Source of the DNA: VRUE01 sp963706605
GTDB lineage: Bacteria > Actinomycetota > Thermoleophilia > Solirubrobacterales > 70-9
Assembly (NCBI GenBank): GCA_963706605.1
Contig: OY970165.1
Coordinates: 1,984,001 to 2,048,000 of the forward strand
DNA length: 64,000 nucleotides
Direction of reading: 5' to 3'
Shown: positions 53,509-62,400 of the stretch, piece after piece
Numbering within the stretch: the first letter of the stretch is position 1
Layout of the letters: every line of letters begins with the position of its first letter
Made by a program: the position numbers and the translations under genes
Notes under the pieces: model-generated
Seen by the model: only the letters and a program-made list of their open reading frames with translations
What the model was told of the DNA's origin: nothing
The model's database searches: none

Positions 53509-53907
53509 ATGCTCGTCAGACGGCTCGCAGAGGCCCCAACCGAGGAGTGGCACCGGCTTCGCTACCACGCCCTCATGGACGCCGGTGAACTCGGCGCCCG
53601 CAACATGTCGGTGGCCTGGCTGGAGATTCCGGCCGGCGCCGAGCAGACGCTGCGCTCCGACGAGGAGGCCGAGCAGGTCTACGTCGTCGTCCGGGGTGCC
53701 GGGACGATGTCCGTGGCCGGTGACACCCAGGGGGTTGCCGAGGGGGACCTGATTCTCGTACCGCCCGCCACCGATCACGCGATCGCCAACGACGGCGAGG
53801 CGGTGCTGGCCTGTGTCTCCGTGCAGTCGCCTCCGGTAGCCGCTGCCGATCTCTACAGCGACAAACTGGCCGAAGTGGCCGGTTACACCGACGACGAAGA
53901 CCTGTAG
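53509..53907 (+). CDS. Cupin-domain protein lacking the usual metal ligands
   Basis: A 132-residue single-cupin protein. The second cupin motif (GDLILVPPATDHAIAND) is clear, but the first, normally HxH...E, reads RSDEEAEQVYVVVRGAG, so two metal-binding His are gone. It may bind a ligand without metal or be structural. ATG 53509 lies 43 bases after leuS. Function unknown. Confidence 0.75.
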   Translation: MLVRRLAEAPTEEWHRLRYHALMDAGELGARNMSVAWLEIPAGAEQTLRSDEEAEQVYVVVRGAGTMSVAGDTQGVAEGDLILVPPATDHAIANDGEAVLACVSVQSPPVAAADLYSDKLAEVAGYTDDEDL

Positions 53908-53964
53908 CGGAATCGTTTGATTGGGCGCGCCACGCGCGCGCCCGGACCGGCCACGCTCCGGTTC

Positions 53965-54546
53965 ATGTCCAAGCTGTCTCGCTCCCAGGTGGTCGTCTAC
54001 GGCGCCGTCGCCGTGGCGCTGCTGCTGGTCGGGGCGCGGGCGATCCGGGCCGAGGGAAGCGGCCCTCCCGAGTTTTCCTCGTCCTCTTCCGGTGGGGACG
54101 GGTTCAGTCTCAAGCGCAGCGGCGGTCCCGATGTGGTCGTCGACGTCGCCGGTGCGGTGCGACGGCCGGGGGTGTACCGACTGCCGACCGGAGCGCGCGT
54201 CGTCGACGCGATCGGCAGGGCGGGGGGTGCGACGGGCAGCGCCTTGCTGGAGGGGATCAATCGGGCTGCTCGCCTCGCCGACGGGCAGCAGGTGGTGGTC
54301 CCCGAGCGGGGGCCGGGTGGATCCGCCGCGGCAGTGGCGGGTGCCGCGGAAGAAGGACCGATCAGCCTTGGCAGCGCCACCGTCGACCAACTCGACACGA
54401 TCGACGGGATCGGCCCGGTGACCGCGGCGAAGATCGTCGAATACCGCGACCAGCACGGCGGCCTCGCCTCTGTCGACCAGCTCGACGATCTGAGCGGCAT
54501 CGGCCCGGCGACGATGGAGTCGCTGCGCGGCCGGCTGCAGCCCTAG
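53965..54546 (+). CDS. comEA: ComEA-like competence DNA-binding protein
   Basis: A 193-residue membrane-anchored protein: transmembrane helix near residues 10-25, Ser/Gly linker, SLBB domain (VDVAGAVRRPGVYRLPTGARVVDAI) and a helix-hairpin-helix pair (QLDTIDGIGPVTAAKIVEYR, DLSGIGPATMESLRG) that binds double-stranded DNA during uptake. ATG 53965 gives a normal N-terminus; TTG 53917 adds an unlikely extension. It precedes comEC by 9 bases, the conserved competence order. Confidence 0.93.
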   Translation: MSKLSRSQVVVYGAVAVALLLVGARAIRAEGSGPPEFSSSSSGGDGFSLKRSGGPDVVVDVAGAVRRPGVYRLPTGARVVDAIGRAGGATGSALLEGINRAARLADGQQVVVPERGPGGSAAAVAGAAEEGPISLGSATVDQLDTIDGIGPVTAAKIVEYRDQHGGLASVDQLDDLSGIGPATMESLRGRLQP

Positions 54547-54555
54547 GGGTGCCCA

Positions 54556-56430
54556 GTGCGCGTCCGGCGCCCAATCGTGCCACTGCTGCTCGTCGCGGCA
54601 GCCGTCGTGCTGGCGCTTGCCCACAGCAAGGAGATCCGTGCCCGTGCGGAGGCAGCCCTCGGACGAGGGATGCCGGCGCGCGAGGCGGCGCTTGCCCGTG
54701 GCTTCGTGCTCGGCGAAGACGAACGGATCGACCCCCGAACCGTCGAAGACTTCCGCCGCTCCGGGTTGAGCCATCTCCTCGCCGTATCGGGGCAGAACGT
54801 GACCTTGCTCGCGCTCTTGGCGATGCCTGTCCTGGCGGCGCTGGGGATGCCGCTCCGCACCCGTCTCGTCTGGGTCCTCGGTCTGATCACGGTCTACGTG
54901 CCCCTGGCCGGCGCCGGTCCCTCGATCCAGCGGGCCGGTGTGATGGGCGCGCTGGGTGTGTTGGCGACCCTGGGAGGGCGACGTGCTTCGCGCCTCTACG
55001 CGCTGCTCGTTGCGGCCGTCCTCATGCTCATCCTGGAGCCGGGAATCGCCGCCGACGTGGGCTGGCAGCTCAGCTTTGCCGCGGTGCTCGGAATCCTCCT
55101 GCTCGCCGCGCCGTTGCGGGCAACGCTCGAGAATCGGATCGGAGCGCGAGGCTGGCGCCGGGCACTGGCGGAGGGGGCGGCGCTGACGATCGCCGCGACC
55201 CTCGCCACGGCGCCGCTGATCGCCTTCCACTTCGGGGCGATCTCGACCACGACCCTGCTCGCCAATCTGTTGGCGCTGCCGGCGGTAGCGCCGGCGATGT
55301 GGCTTGGGATGCTCGTGGCCGCCGCCGGTCAGGTTCCCGGCTTCCCGGTCGAGGTCTTCAACGCGGTCGCCTCCCTGCTGCTCGCCTACATCGCCCAGGT
55401 CGCGGCCTGGTGCGGGCGGCCCGGCTGGGCCTACCTGCACCTTCGCCTGGGGATCGCCGGTCTGCTCGGGTCCTATCTGGCGATCGCGGCAGCGGCTGTG
55501 CTCGCGCTGCGGTTGTCGCGACGGCGTCGGATCGCGGCATTGCGTCGGCACAAGACCGCTGCCGGTCCTGCAACAGGCGCATACCGACTGCAAGCAACCC
55601 GTCGGCGGTGGATTCAGGTTGTGGTCGGCTTGGCGGCGATCGTGCTGGTCTGGACGACGGCCGGCGGCGGCGCACGCGCCACGAGCCCGCCCGCCGGGCT
55701 GCGCGTCTCGGTCCTCGACGTCGGCCAGGGGGACGCGATCCTGTTGCAGCCCGCCGCAGCGCCGGCGGTTCTCGTCGACGGCGGGCCGCCGGGTGACGAC
55801 CTCGAGGCCAAGCTTCGTGCCGCCGGAGTGGGGCGCTTGGGTGCCGCGATCGTCACCCACGATCAGTCCGACCACGCGGGCGGGATCCGGGAGCTGCTCG
55901 GAGCGATGCCGATCGGGCGCCTGCTCTTCGCCGTGCTCGATCGGTCGACGCTCGCCGATGCACGGGCCGTGGGGGCCGCGACCCACCGTCTGGCGAGGGG
56001 GAGCGAGCTGCGCTCGGGGGATCTCCACCTCGATGTGCTCTGGCCGCCCGCGGAGTTGCTCCCGGGTCCTCACCGCGGCGAGGACCCCAACCAGCTGGCG
56101 CTGGTCATGGTCGCCCGTTGGCGCCGCTTCTCGATGCTGTTGACAGCCGACGCAGAGGCCGAGGCGACCCCGCTCGACCCGGGGCCGATCGACGTGCTCA
56201 AGGTCGCCCACCACGGCAGCGACGACGCCGGCCTCGGCGACCTGCTCGACCGCACCCGACCCAGGCTTGCGGTGATCTCGGTCGGCGCCGGGAACCCGTT
56301 CGGCCACCCGACCCCGGCCACCCTGGCGACCCTTGCTGCCCACGGCGTCCGCACGCTGCGCACCGACGTCGAGGGGACGATCGTGCTCGACGTGGGCCGC
56401 GACTCGCTCCGGGTCGGGGGCGGCGAGTGA
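54556..56430 (+). CDS. comEC: ComEC/Rec2-family DNA uptake channel
   Basis: A 624-residue protein: a competence domain of about 8-10 transmembrane helices (GLSHLLAVSGQNVTLLALL, GPSIQRAGVMG, GWQLSFAAVLGILL) and a C-terminal metallo-beta-lactamase domain (VLDVGQGDAILLQ, THDQSDHAGG, KVAHHGSDDAG). It imports single-stranded DNA. It is shorter than the usual 700-800 residues because the N-terminal OB-type DUF4131 region is reduced to a short stub. GTG start. Natural transformation is implied but pilus genes are not in this window. Confidence 0.93.
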   Translation: MRVRRPIVPLLLVAAAVVLALAHSKEIRARAEAALGRGMPAREAALARGFVLGEDERIDPRTVEDFRRSGLSHLLAVSGQNVTLLALLAMPVLAALGMPLRTRLVWVLGLITVYVPLAGAGPSIQRAGVMGALGVLATLGGRRASRLYALLVAAVLMLILEPGIAADVGWQLSFAAVLGILLLAAPLRATLENRIGARGWRRALAEGAALTIAATLATAPLIAFHFGAISTTTLLANLLALPAVAPAMWLGMLVAAAGQVPGFPVEVFNAVASLLLAYIAQVAAWCGRPGWAYLHLRLGIAGLLGSYLAIAAAAVLALRLSRRRRIAALRRHKTAAGPATGAYRLQATRRRWIQVVVGLAAIVLVWTTAGGGARATSPPAGLRVSVLDVGQGDAILLQPAAAPAVLVDGGPPGDDLEAKLRAAGVGRLGAAIVTHDQSDHAGGIRELLGAMPIGRLLFAVLDRSTLADARAVGAATHRLARGSELRSGDLHLDVLWPPAELLPGPHRGEDPNQLALVMVARWRRFSMLLTADAEAEATPLDPGPIDVLKVAHHGSDDAGLGDLLDRTRPRLAVISVGAGNPFGHPTPATLATLAAHGVRTLRTDVEGTIVLDVGRDSLRVGGGE

Positions 56431-56528
56431 CCGCGCCCAGGCGTCGTCTAAACGAATCTACGAATCGATAGTGGGGTTTTGCCGGCGTTGCCCTGTCGGC
56501 TTCGCCGTCGCGGTCGATTGACGTACAG

Positions 56529-57341
56529 GTGCATTTCAAGCGCGGACAGCGGCGGCTGCAAGGAACCGGAAGGCCGAGCCTCCTCGGCAGCGGAATCCTC
56601 GATCGGGCGCGCAGCACGTCGCTGGGGCTGCTCGGTCTGACCGCCGCGGTCGGCCTCGGGATCGTCGCCCTGGCCCTGAATCAGGGCTGGCCACTGGTCG
56701 CCGGAGGCCCGATCCCGGTCTTCGGACCCAAGCACCAGGGGGTGGGCGACGCCACGGTTGCCGCGAGGGCGACGAACCGCCCAGTGCCCTCTCGTGCGAC
56801 CGGTTTGCAGGCCTCACAGACTGCGGCTCATCCACGGCAGCACGGGGCGGGCGTGACGGCTCCCCCCGCCGCCCCCCGGTCGACTGACGTCGTCGTCTCC
56901 CACTCGAGCCCCGTGAGCACTCCCACCACCGGGTCACCTGGTGCTGACGCTCCCGCCCCTGCACCGGCTGTCCAGCAGCCTGCCGCCGCCCCGACGCCAT
57001 CTCCAACCCCGTCCGCAGCGTCGCCCGGTCCGTCGCCTTCCGCCACTTCGGATACCTCGTCGCCCACGCAGGCCGTGCTCACCTCGCGGGAAAACGGCGA
57101 CCACGATCACGGTCATCGCTCCAGCAACGGTACGAGCCGGATCTACGGCCACTCCCCGCAGGAGGGAGACCGCTCCCATGGTTCCCGATCGAAGGCGGAG
57201 TCTGAAGCTGCGCCCAGCTCCCCGGTGGCGACCCCCCCGGAAGCCGAATCCCACGAAGCTTCCGAACGGGCCGAATCTGAAGTGCCATCGTGGAGCCATG
57301 GACGAGGCCACGGCTACGGCCACGATCACAGCGATCACTAG
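56529..57341 (+). CDS. Single-pass protein with Pro/Ser/Thr-rich stalk and His-rich C-terminus
   Basis: A 270-residue protein not recognised as a family. One transmembrane helix near residues 33-53 (LGLLGLTAAVGLGIVALALN), then a low-complexity stalk of Ala, Pro, Ser and Thr (about 100-185), and a charged tail with His clusters (DHDHGHRSS, HGRGHGYGHDHSDH). The stalk design suggests an extracytoplasmic, possibly glycosylated wall-spanning segment with a metal-binding tail. GTG start. Preceded by a 98-base gap with no recognised element. Composition is unlike neighbours but codon style is similar. Confidence 0.6.
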   Translation: MHFKRGQRRLQGTGRPSLLGSGILDRARSTSLGLLGLTAAVGLGIVALALNQGWPLVAGGPIPVFGPKHQGVGDATVAARATNRPVPSRATGLQASQTAAHPRQHGAGVTAPPAAPRSTDVVVSHSSPVSTPTTGSPGADAPAPAPAVQQPAAAPTPSPTPSAASPGPSPSATSDTSSPTQAVLTSRENGDHDHGHRSSNGTSRIYGHSPQEGDRSHGSRSKAESEAAPSSPVATPPEAESHEASERAESEVPSWSHGRGHGYGHDHSDH

Positions 57342-57382
57342 CTGAGCCAGAGGCTGCCCGGAGCGACATTTAGACTCGGCTC

Positions 57383-58363
57383 ATGGCCGAGGAGATGGGC
57401 TCGCTTTACCTGATCGCCGGCACCGACGGGGCGAAGATCGACGCTACCCGGTCGCGGCTGAGGGCCCGTGCCGAGCGCGACGGGGGCCCTGCGTCGCTGC
57501 GGGTCTTCGAGCCGAGCGAGGGTCGCGGCTCACCCGATCACGAGGAGCTGCTGGCGGCGATCCCGGCGATGTCCTTGACCGAGTCGCGCCGGTACCTGCT
57601 GGCCGACGGGGTCGAGCATTGGCGAGACCGGCAGCTGGAGGCGGTCGCCGCGGCAATCGGCGAGCTTCCCCCCGATCTCTCGGTTGTGTTGATCGCCCGC
57701 GCCAAGGCGCCGGCGAAGTTGGCCCGTGCGGTCAAGGCGGCGCAGGGGGAGATCCACGAATTCGAAGCTCCGAAGGCAAGGGACATGCCGCGTGCCCTGG
57801 TCAGCGACGCGAAGCGACTCGGCTTCAGCCTCGACCCGGCCGCCGCCCGCATGCTGGTCGACCGGATGGGGGCGAACCCACAGCGCCTCAGTCATGAGCT
57901 GGAGAGGCTTGCGCTGTGGGCGGGCGAGGGGGGAGAGGTTGCCGCGGCCGACCTGGACCAGATGATCACCGACACCTCCGAGGCCGTGGTCTGGGCGCTC
58001 TCCGACGCTCTGCTGGAGCGGGACGCCTCCAGCGCACTCCGCATCTCCGAGCGGCTGATCTCGCAGGGCGAGAACGTCACCGGGTTGATCTACGGCCTGG
58101 CGTCGCGGCTGCGCAAAGCCTGCACCGCTGCCGCCCAGCTCGAAGAGGGAGTGCCGCCGAAGCAGGTCGAGTCGAGCCTCGGCATGCACCCCTACGCCGC
58201 GAAGCAGCTGGTTCGTCGACTTCAGGGCGCCAGCCTCGCTGACCTGCGCAGTGCCACCATCGCCCTCGCCGACCTGGAGGTCTGGTGCCGCGGAGGGGCC
58301 GACTACGGCGACGAGCTTGCACTTACGCTGGCCCTGCGGGCTGCGGCGGGCGTCTCCGCCTGA
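57383..58363 (+). CDS. holA: DNA polymerase III delta subunit
   Basis: A 326-residue clamp-loader subunit opening the beta clamp. Typical HolA features: SLYLIAGTDGAKIDATRSRL, YLLADGVEHWRDRQLEAVAAAI, LSVVLIARAKAPAKLARAV, DRMGANPQRLSHELERLALWAG and an all-helical C-terminus. Position between comEC and rpsT is the widely conserved order comEC-holA-rpsT. Its stop codon abuts the convergent rpsT stop with no base between. Confidence 0.94.
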   Translation: MAEEMGSLYLIAGTDGAKIDATRSRLRARAERDGGPASLRVFEPSEGRGSPDHEELLAAIPAMSLTESRRYLLADGVEHWRDRQLEAVAAAIGELPPDLSVVLIARAKAPAKLARAVKAAQGEIHEFEAPKARDMPRALVSDAKRLGFSLDPAAARMLVDRMGANPQRLSHELERLALWAGEGGEVAAADLDQMITDTSEAVVWALSDALLERDASSALRISERLISQGENVTGLIYGLASRLRKACTAAAQLEEGVPPKQVESSLGMHPYAAKQLVRRLQGASLADLRSATIALADLEVWCRGGADYGDELALTLALRAAAGVSA

Positions 58364-58630
58364 CTACTTCGCGGACGCAGCGGCGATACGGGCGGCTTTT
58401 GCCTTCTTGCGTGCGCCGGTGTTCTTGTGTATGGCGCCCTTCTGGATCGACTTGTCGATCCGGGAGACCAGAGCGCGGTGCTCGGTCTGGATCGCTGCCG
58501 CGTCGCCACCCTCGACGGCGCTTTCCAGGCGCCGGAAATAGGTCTTGACCGTGCTCGTGAGGAGCCGGTTCTCGATCCGCTCGCGCTCGCTGCGTAGGAT
58601 CCGCTTCTTCTGTGAGGCTATGTTTGCCAT
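58364..58630 (-). CDS. rpsT: 30S ribosomal protein S20
   Basis: An 88-residue S20: MANIASQKKRILRSERERIENR, then SRIDKSIQKGAIHKNTGARKKAKA, hallmark of the family. The longer upstream frame to 58717 is not S20-like. A TATAGT hexamer (58682-58677, minus strand) is a possible -10 for rpsT; no clear -35 was found. The gene diverges from murJ and is directly back-to-back with holA, so termination signals must lie within coding sequence. Confidence 0.97.
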   Translation of the reverse strand: MANIASQKKRILRSERERIENRLLTSTVKTYFRRLESAVEGGDAAAIQTEHRALVSRIDKSIQKGAIHKNTGARKKAKAARIAAASAK

Positions 58631-58698
58631 AGGTCGTGTGCCTGAAGCGGCGCCTGCCGGTTCCGGGCGGCCGCCGACTATAGCGACTGAAACCCAGC

Positions 58699-60378
58699 TT
58701 GGAGACGCCCAAGGCACCCGACAGCCCTGATCGCGAGGAGGCCGCGATCGCCTCCGACGCCGCTCTCAGGGCCGCCGAGGCATTCGATCCCGTCGAGAAC
58801 ACGGCCGGGGAGCCGGCGCCAGGGCGCCAGGCGGGCCGCATCGCCCGCTCGACCGCCTTCTTCTCGATCGCCACCGCCGCGTCGCGGATCGCCGGCCTCG
58901 GCCGCGAGATCGTCGCCGCCGGTTACTACGGGGTGAGCGGCCCGATGTCGGCCTTCACGATCGCCTTCCAGGTCCCGAACCTGGTCCGCGCACTCTTCGC
59001 CGACGCGGCGTTGCAGCCGGCCTTCGTCCCGATCTTCACCGAGCAGCTGGAGAAGAAGAACTACCGCGAGGCATTCCGGCTCGCCTCGACTCTGCTCTTG
59101 CTGGTCACCCTCGTCCTGGGGGCGATCACGGCGCTGTTCGTCCTGCTCGCCCCGGTCGTGATGCCGATCTTCGCTCCCGGCTTCGAAGGGGAGATCCTCG
59201 ACCTTACCGTCACCCTCTCGCAGATCCTCTTCCCGATCCTGATCATGCTCGGCATGAGCGGGGTCGTGGTCGGGATCCTCAACAGCTACGACCGCTTTGG
59301 CGCCTTCGCGATCTCGCCGCTGTTCTGGAACCTGACGATCATCGCGGTGCTGGTCTTCCTGATCCCGCACTTCCACGGCCAGGATCGGATCTACGCATAC
59401 GCGATCGGGATCCTCGCCGGCACGCTGGTCCAGCTCCTGATCCCGACCTTCGATCTGCGCAACACGCCGTTCAAGTTCGGCTGGAGCTTCGAGTGGCGCA
59501 ACCGCGACGTGCGCCGCGTCCTCCTGCTGATGCTGCCGGTGACGCTCAGCCTCGGCCTGATCAACTTCAACATGCTGATCAACAGCCTCTTCGGCAGCCT
59601 CGTCAGCGAGCAGGCGCCGGCGGCGATCGACAAGGCATTCCGGATCTACCAGCTGCCGCAGGGAATCTTCTCGGTGGCGATCGCCACCGTCCTCTTCCCG
59701 ACCCTGGCCCGCTTCGCGGCACGCGGCGAGCACGACAACCTACGCGCGACGATGGCCAACGGGATGCGGCAGATCCTCTTCGTCCTCCTGCCCGCCACCG
59801 CCGCCGTGCTCGTCCTCTCCGAGCCGATGATCCGACTCGTCTACCAGCGCGGCGAGTTCACCCCCGAGCAGACGACCCTGGTCGCCACGGCGCTCTTCTG
59901 GTTCGCCTTCTCGCTGCCGACCAACGGCATCTACCTCCTGCAGACGCGCACCTTCTTCAGCCTCCAGCGGCCCTGGATGGCGACCGGTCTGGCCGGGCTG
60001 GACCTGGTCGTCTCGGCGCTCGCCGCCTTCGCTCTCTACAAGCCGTTCGGGACGGGCGGGATCGTCGCCGGCACGGGCATCGGCACGACTGTGGCGGTCC
60101 TTGCCCAGGCGGTTGTTCTGCGGCGAATGCTCGGGGGGCTGGAGCTTGGCGCCCTGCTCTCCACTGTGCTGCGGATCAGCATCGCCGCGGCCGCGCTGGC
60201 GGCCGTTTCGTTTGGCATCTGGGACGTGCTCGATGCTTCCCTCGGACGTGACTTGGGCGGCCAGATCGCTTCCCTCGGTGCCGCCCTTGCCGCCGGGGGC
60301 TTGATCTACGTTGGCGTTGCCAAGCTCCTCCGGATCGCCGAGCTGGAGCAGATAACCCGGCTGCTCCGCCGCGGCTAG
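58699..60378 (+). CDS. murJ: Lipid II flippase MurJ
   Basis: A 559-residue MATE-like flippase of the MviN/MurJ family with 13-14 transmembrane helices and a 50-residue acidic cytoplasmic leader. Signatures: RIAGLGREIVAAGYYG, NLVRALFADAALQPAFVPIF, ALFWFAFSLPTNGIYLLQTRTFF and LVYQRGEFTPEQTTLVATAL. It supplies lipid II to the RodA/PBP2 machinery encoded elsewhere in the window. TTG start at 58699, divergent from rpsT. No C-terminal kinase-like domain as found in some actinobacterial MurJ. Confidence 0.94.
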   Translation: METPKAPDSPDREEAAIASDAALRAAEAFDPVENTAGEPAPGRQAGRIARSTAFFSIATAASRIAGLGREIVAAGYYGVSGPMSAFTIAFQVPNLVRALFADAALQPAFVPIFTEQLEKKNYREAFRLASTLLLLVTLVLGAITALFVLLAPVVMPIFAPGFEGEILDLTVTLSQILFPILIMLGMSGVVVGILNSYDRFGAFAISPLFWNLTIIAVLVFLIPHFHGQDRIYAYAIGILAGTLVQLLIPTFDLRNTPFKFGWSFEWRNRDVRRVLLLMLPVTLSLGLINFNMLINSLFGSLVSEQAPAAIDKAFRIYQLPQGIFSVAIATVLFPTLARFAARGEHDNLRATMANGMRQILFVLLPATAAVLVLSEPMIRLVYQRGEFTPEQTTLVATALFWFAFSLPTNGIYLLQTRTFFSLQRPWMATGLAGLDLVVSALAAFALYKPFGTGGIVAGTGIGTTVAVLAQAVVLRRMLGGLELGALLSTVLRISIAAAALAAVSFGIWDVLDASLGRDLGGQIASLGAALAAGGLIYVGVAKLLRIAELEQITRLLRRG

Positions 60379-62397
60379 ATGCTCGACCTGCCGCGCTACC
60401 TGCTGGGCGTAGCCGAGATCGTCCTGCTCGCCAGCTTCGCCGGGTTGGGAGGACGCTCGTTGCGGGTGCGGCTGTTGCCGACTTTCCAAGGAGCGCCAGC
60501 ACATCTTGCGAGCGTGGTCTTGGCACTTGCCCTGCTCGTCTGGACCGCCGAGATCCTCGGCAGCTTCGGTTTGCTGGAGCCGGTGCTGTACTTCGTCGGC
60601 GTTGCGGTGGTCGGGATAGGGACGTGGGCTCTTGGCCGCGGGTCCTGTCGCGGGGGGAGGGGGGGCGCTGCGGGCGGGGTCGTCCTCGACCCTCCCTCCC
60701 CCCACGCCACCCGCGGGAGAAGAGTGGACACACCCACCCTGGTTGCGCTCGTCGTGGCGACCGCGGCGATCGTCCATTTCGCCGCGGGGGTGCGAGTGAA
60801 GCTGGGCACCGGTATGACCGGGTTCGACTCGACCTGGTACCACGGGCCGTTTGCGGCGGGTTTCTTTCAGAGCGGGGATACGTGGGGATTGCACTTCATC
60901 GCGCCCCAGTTTTTGGCCTGGTTCTATCCCGCGAACGGGGAAATCTTCCATGCCGCCGGGATGTTGGTGTTCGGCCGCGACTTGCTCTCACCGCTGTTCA
61001 ATCTCGGCTGGTTTGTCGGTTGTTTGGTTGCTTGCTGGTGCATCGGCAGGCCTTATCGAGTGGCTCCGTGGTCGCTGGCGCTTGGTGCTGTCGCGATGAG
61101 CGTGCCGGCGTTGTCTGATCAGGCGGGGGAGGCCCGCAACGACATCGTCGGGATCTTCTTCCTGCTTGCTGCAGTTGCGGTCGCCCTCAATGCTTGGGCT
61201 GCCCGCGATGAGGGCAATCGAGCCCTACCGACCGGAGCTCTGATCGTCACCGGGCTGGCCGCGGGGTTGGCAGCCGGCACCAAGCTCAACTTCCTTCTGC
61301 CTGCTGCTGTTCTCGTGGTTGGTCTAACCGTCGTCGCACCGTCGGGCAGGCGCTGGCGAGCGCTGGGGGTCGCTGGTCTGGCGGCGCTGGCGGGTGGCGG
61401 CTACTGGTACTTGCGCAACCTCGTCCACACTGGCAACCCGCTGCCCTGGTTCGACCACCTCGGCCCGATCTCTCTGCCCGCCCCGGATCAGGCGCTTGGT
61501 GGTCGGGAAGGCCACAGCGTGCTCGGCTACCTGACCGACGGCTCGGTCTGGTCCGACTGGTTCCTGCCCGGCCTGCACGGGGGGCTCACCGTCCTCTGGC
61601 CACTGCTCCTCGCGGTGGCACTCGTCGGTTTGTTGCTTTGTCTCGGTCGCGGCGCGAGCCCGTTGCTGCGCGTTCTCGGTGCGGTCGGTGTTGCCGCCCT
61701 CGTGGCCTGGCTCATCGCCCCGACCTCGGCCTCCGGCCCCGACGGGATGCCCCGTGGATTCGAATCGGGCCTGCGCTACCTGGCGCCGGCGCTCATCCTC
61801 GGTCTGGTCCTCCTGCCCGTGGCACCCCCTTTCCGGCGTCGCCTCAGCCGCCCCCCCCGGTTGCGTTCGCAGTTATCCGCCCATAACACGGATAACTGCG
61901 AACGCAACGGTCGGGCAGGCTTGGCGGGCCGCCTCATTACAACTCTTGCCCTAGTCGCGATCGTCGCGATCGGTTACCCGGTTCAGCGCCACTACCTCCG
62001 GGACCGCTACGCGAACCCTTCATTTGCTGCGCCGGGCCTCAATGCCGCCTTCGAATGGGCCCGCTCGGTTTCCGACGCCCGAATAGCCACGACCAGCACC
62101 CGCCAGTACCCCCTCTACGGCACCGATCTCTCCAATCGTGTCCAGTACATAGGCGAAGAGCGTCCGCACGGAGGCTTCGTGGCGCCATCCACCTGCCGTC
62201 AGTGGCGCCGCCTCCTGAACGCCGGTCACTACGACTACGCGGTCGCGTCTCGCGACCGCGTAGAACCAGGCAAGCCCGCCTACCCACCATCGGCTCGCTG
62301 GACCGAAGGCCCCGGCGTCACGATCATCCTCCGCAAACCCCCCACCGTCCTCTTCAAGCTCAACGGCCCCCTGGATCCATCGGCGTGTAGTCGCTGA
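60379..62397 (+). CDS. Polytopic membrane protein, GT-C/PMT-like, with palindromic insertions
   Basis: A 672-residue protein with about 11-13 transmembrane helices and a soluble C-terminus of about 130 residues. GT-C-like first loop: GMTGFDSTWYHGPFAAGFF (acidic residue in the first extracellular loop) and YWYLRNLVHTGNPLPWF, as in glycosyltransferase-like membrane proteins; exact family unclear. ATG lies directly after murJ (no gap), so the two are one operon and the substrate is probably a lipid-linked sugar. Two inverted repeats lie inside the frame, at 60629-60724 (Gly/Arg/Pro loop after the third helix) and 61860-61908 (cytoplasmic-looking loop), without breaking it. Confidence 0.72.
   Translation: MLDLPRYLLGVAEIVLLASFAGLGGRSLRVRLLPTFQGAPAHLASVVLALALLVWTAEILGSFGLLEPVLYFVGVAVVGIGTWALGRGSCRGGRGGAAGGVVLDPPSPHATRGRRVDTPTLVALVVATAAIVHFAAGVRVKLGTGMTGFDSTWYHGPFAAGFFQSGDTWGLHFIAPQFLAWFYPANGEIFHAAGMLVFGRDLLSPLFNLGWFVGCLVACWCIGRPYRVAPWSLALGAVAMSVPALSDQAGEARNDIVGIFFLLAAVAVALNAWAARDEGNRALPTGALIVTGLAAGLAAGTKLNFLLPAAVLVVGLTVVAPSGRRWRALGVAGLAALAGGGYWYLRNLVHTGNPLPWFDHLGPISLPAPDQALGGREGHSVLGYLTDGSVWSDWFLPGLHGGLTVLWPLLLAVALVGLLLCLGRGASPLLRVLGAVGVAALVAWLIAPTSASGPDGMPRGFESGLRYLAPALILGLVLLPVAPPFRRRLSRPPRLRSQLSAHNTDNCERNGRAGLAGRLITTLALVAIVAIGYPVQRHYLRDRYANPSFAAPGLNAAFEWARSVSDARIATTSTRQYPLYGTDLSNRVQYIGEERPHGGFVAPSTCRQWRRLLNAGHYDYAVASRDRVEPGKPAYPPSARWTEGPGVTIILRKPPTVLFKLNGPLDPSACSR
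60629..60724 (+). repeat. Palindromic element A inside the membrane-protein gene
   Basis: Left arm CTCTT-GG-CCGCGGGT-CCTGT-CG (60629-60650), then a G-rich run; right arm C-rich run, CG-CC-ACCCGCGG-GAG-AAGAG (60705-60724). It is translated as SCRGGRGG...SPHATRGRRV. Shares its termini and the asymmetric 5- and 2-base spacers with element B, in opposite orientation. Confidence 0.75.
61860..61908. repeat. Perfect 20-bp inverted repeat inside the membrane-protein gene
   Basis: Arms GTTGCGTTCGCAGTTATCCG (61860-61879) and its exact complement (61889-61908) with a 9-base loop CCCATAACA. It is translated as RLRSQLSAHNTDNCERN, inserted in a loop between helices. AT-richer than the surrounding gene, which suggests insertion. 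Confidence 0.85.
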
Positions 62398-62400
62398 CGA

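Noticed and set aside
53470..56343. 957-codon minus-strand frame opposite cupin, comEA and comEC
   Set aside because: Covers three real genes on the plus strand; Arg/Gly/Gln-rich, no motifs.
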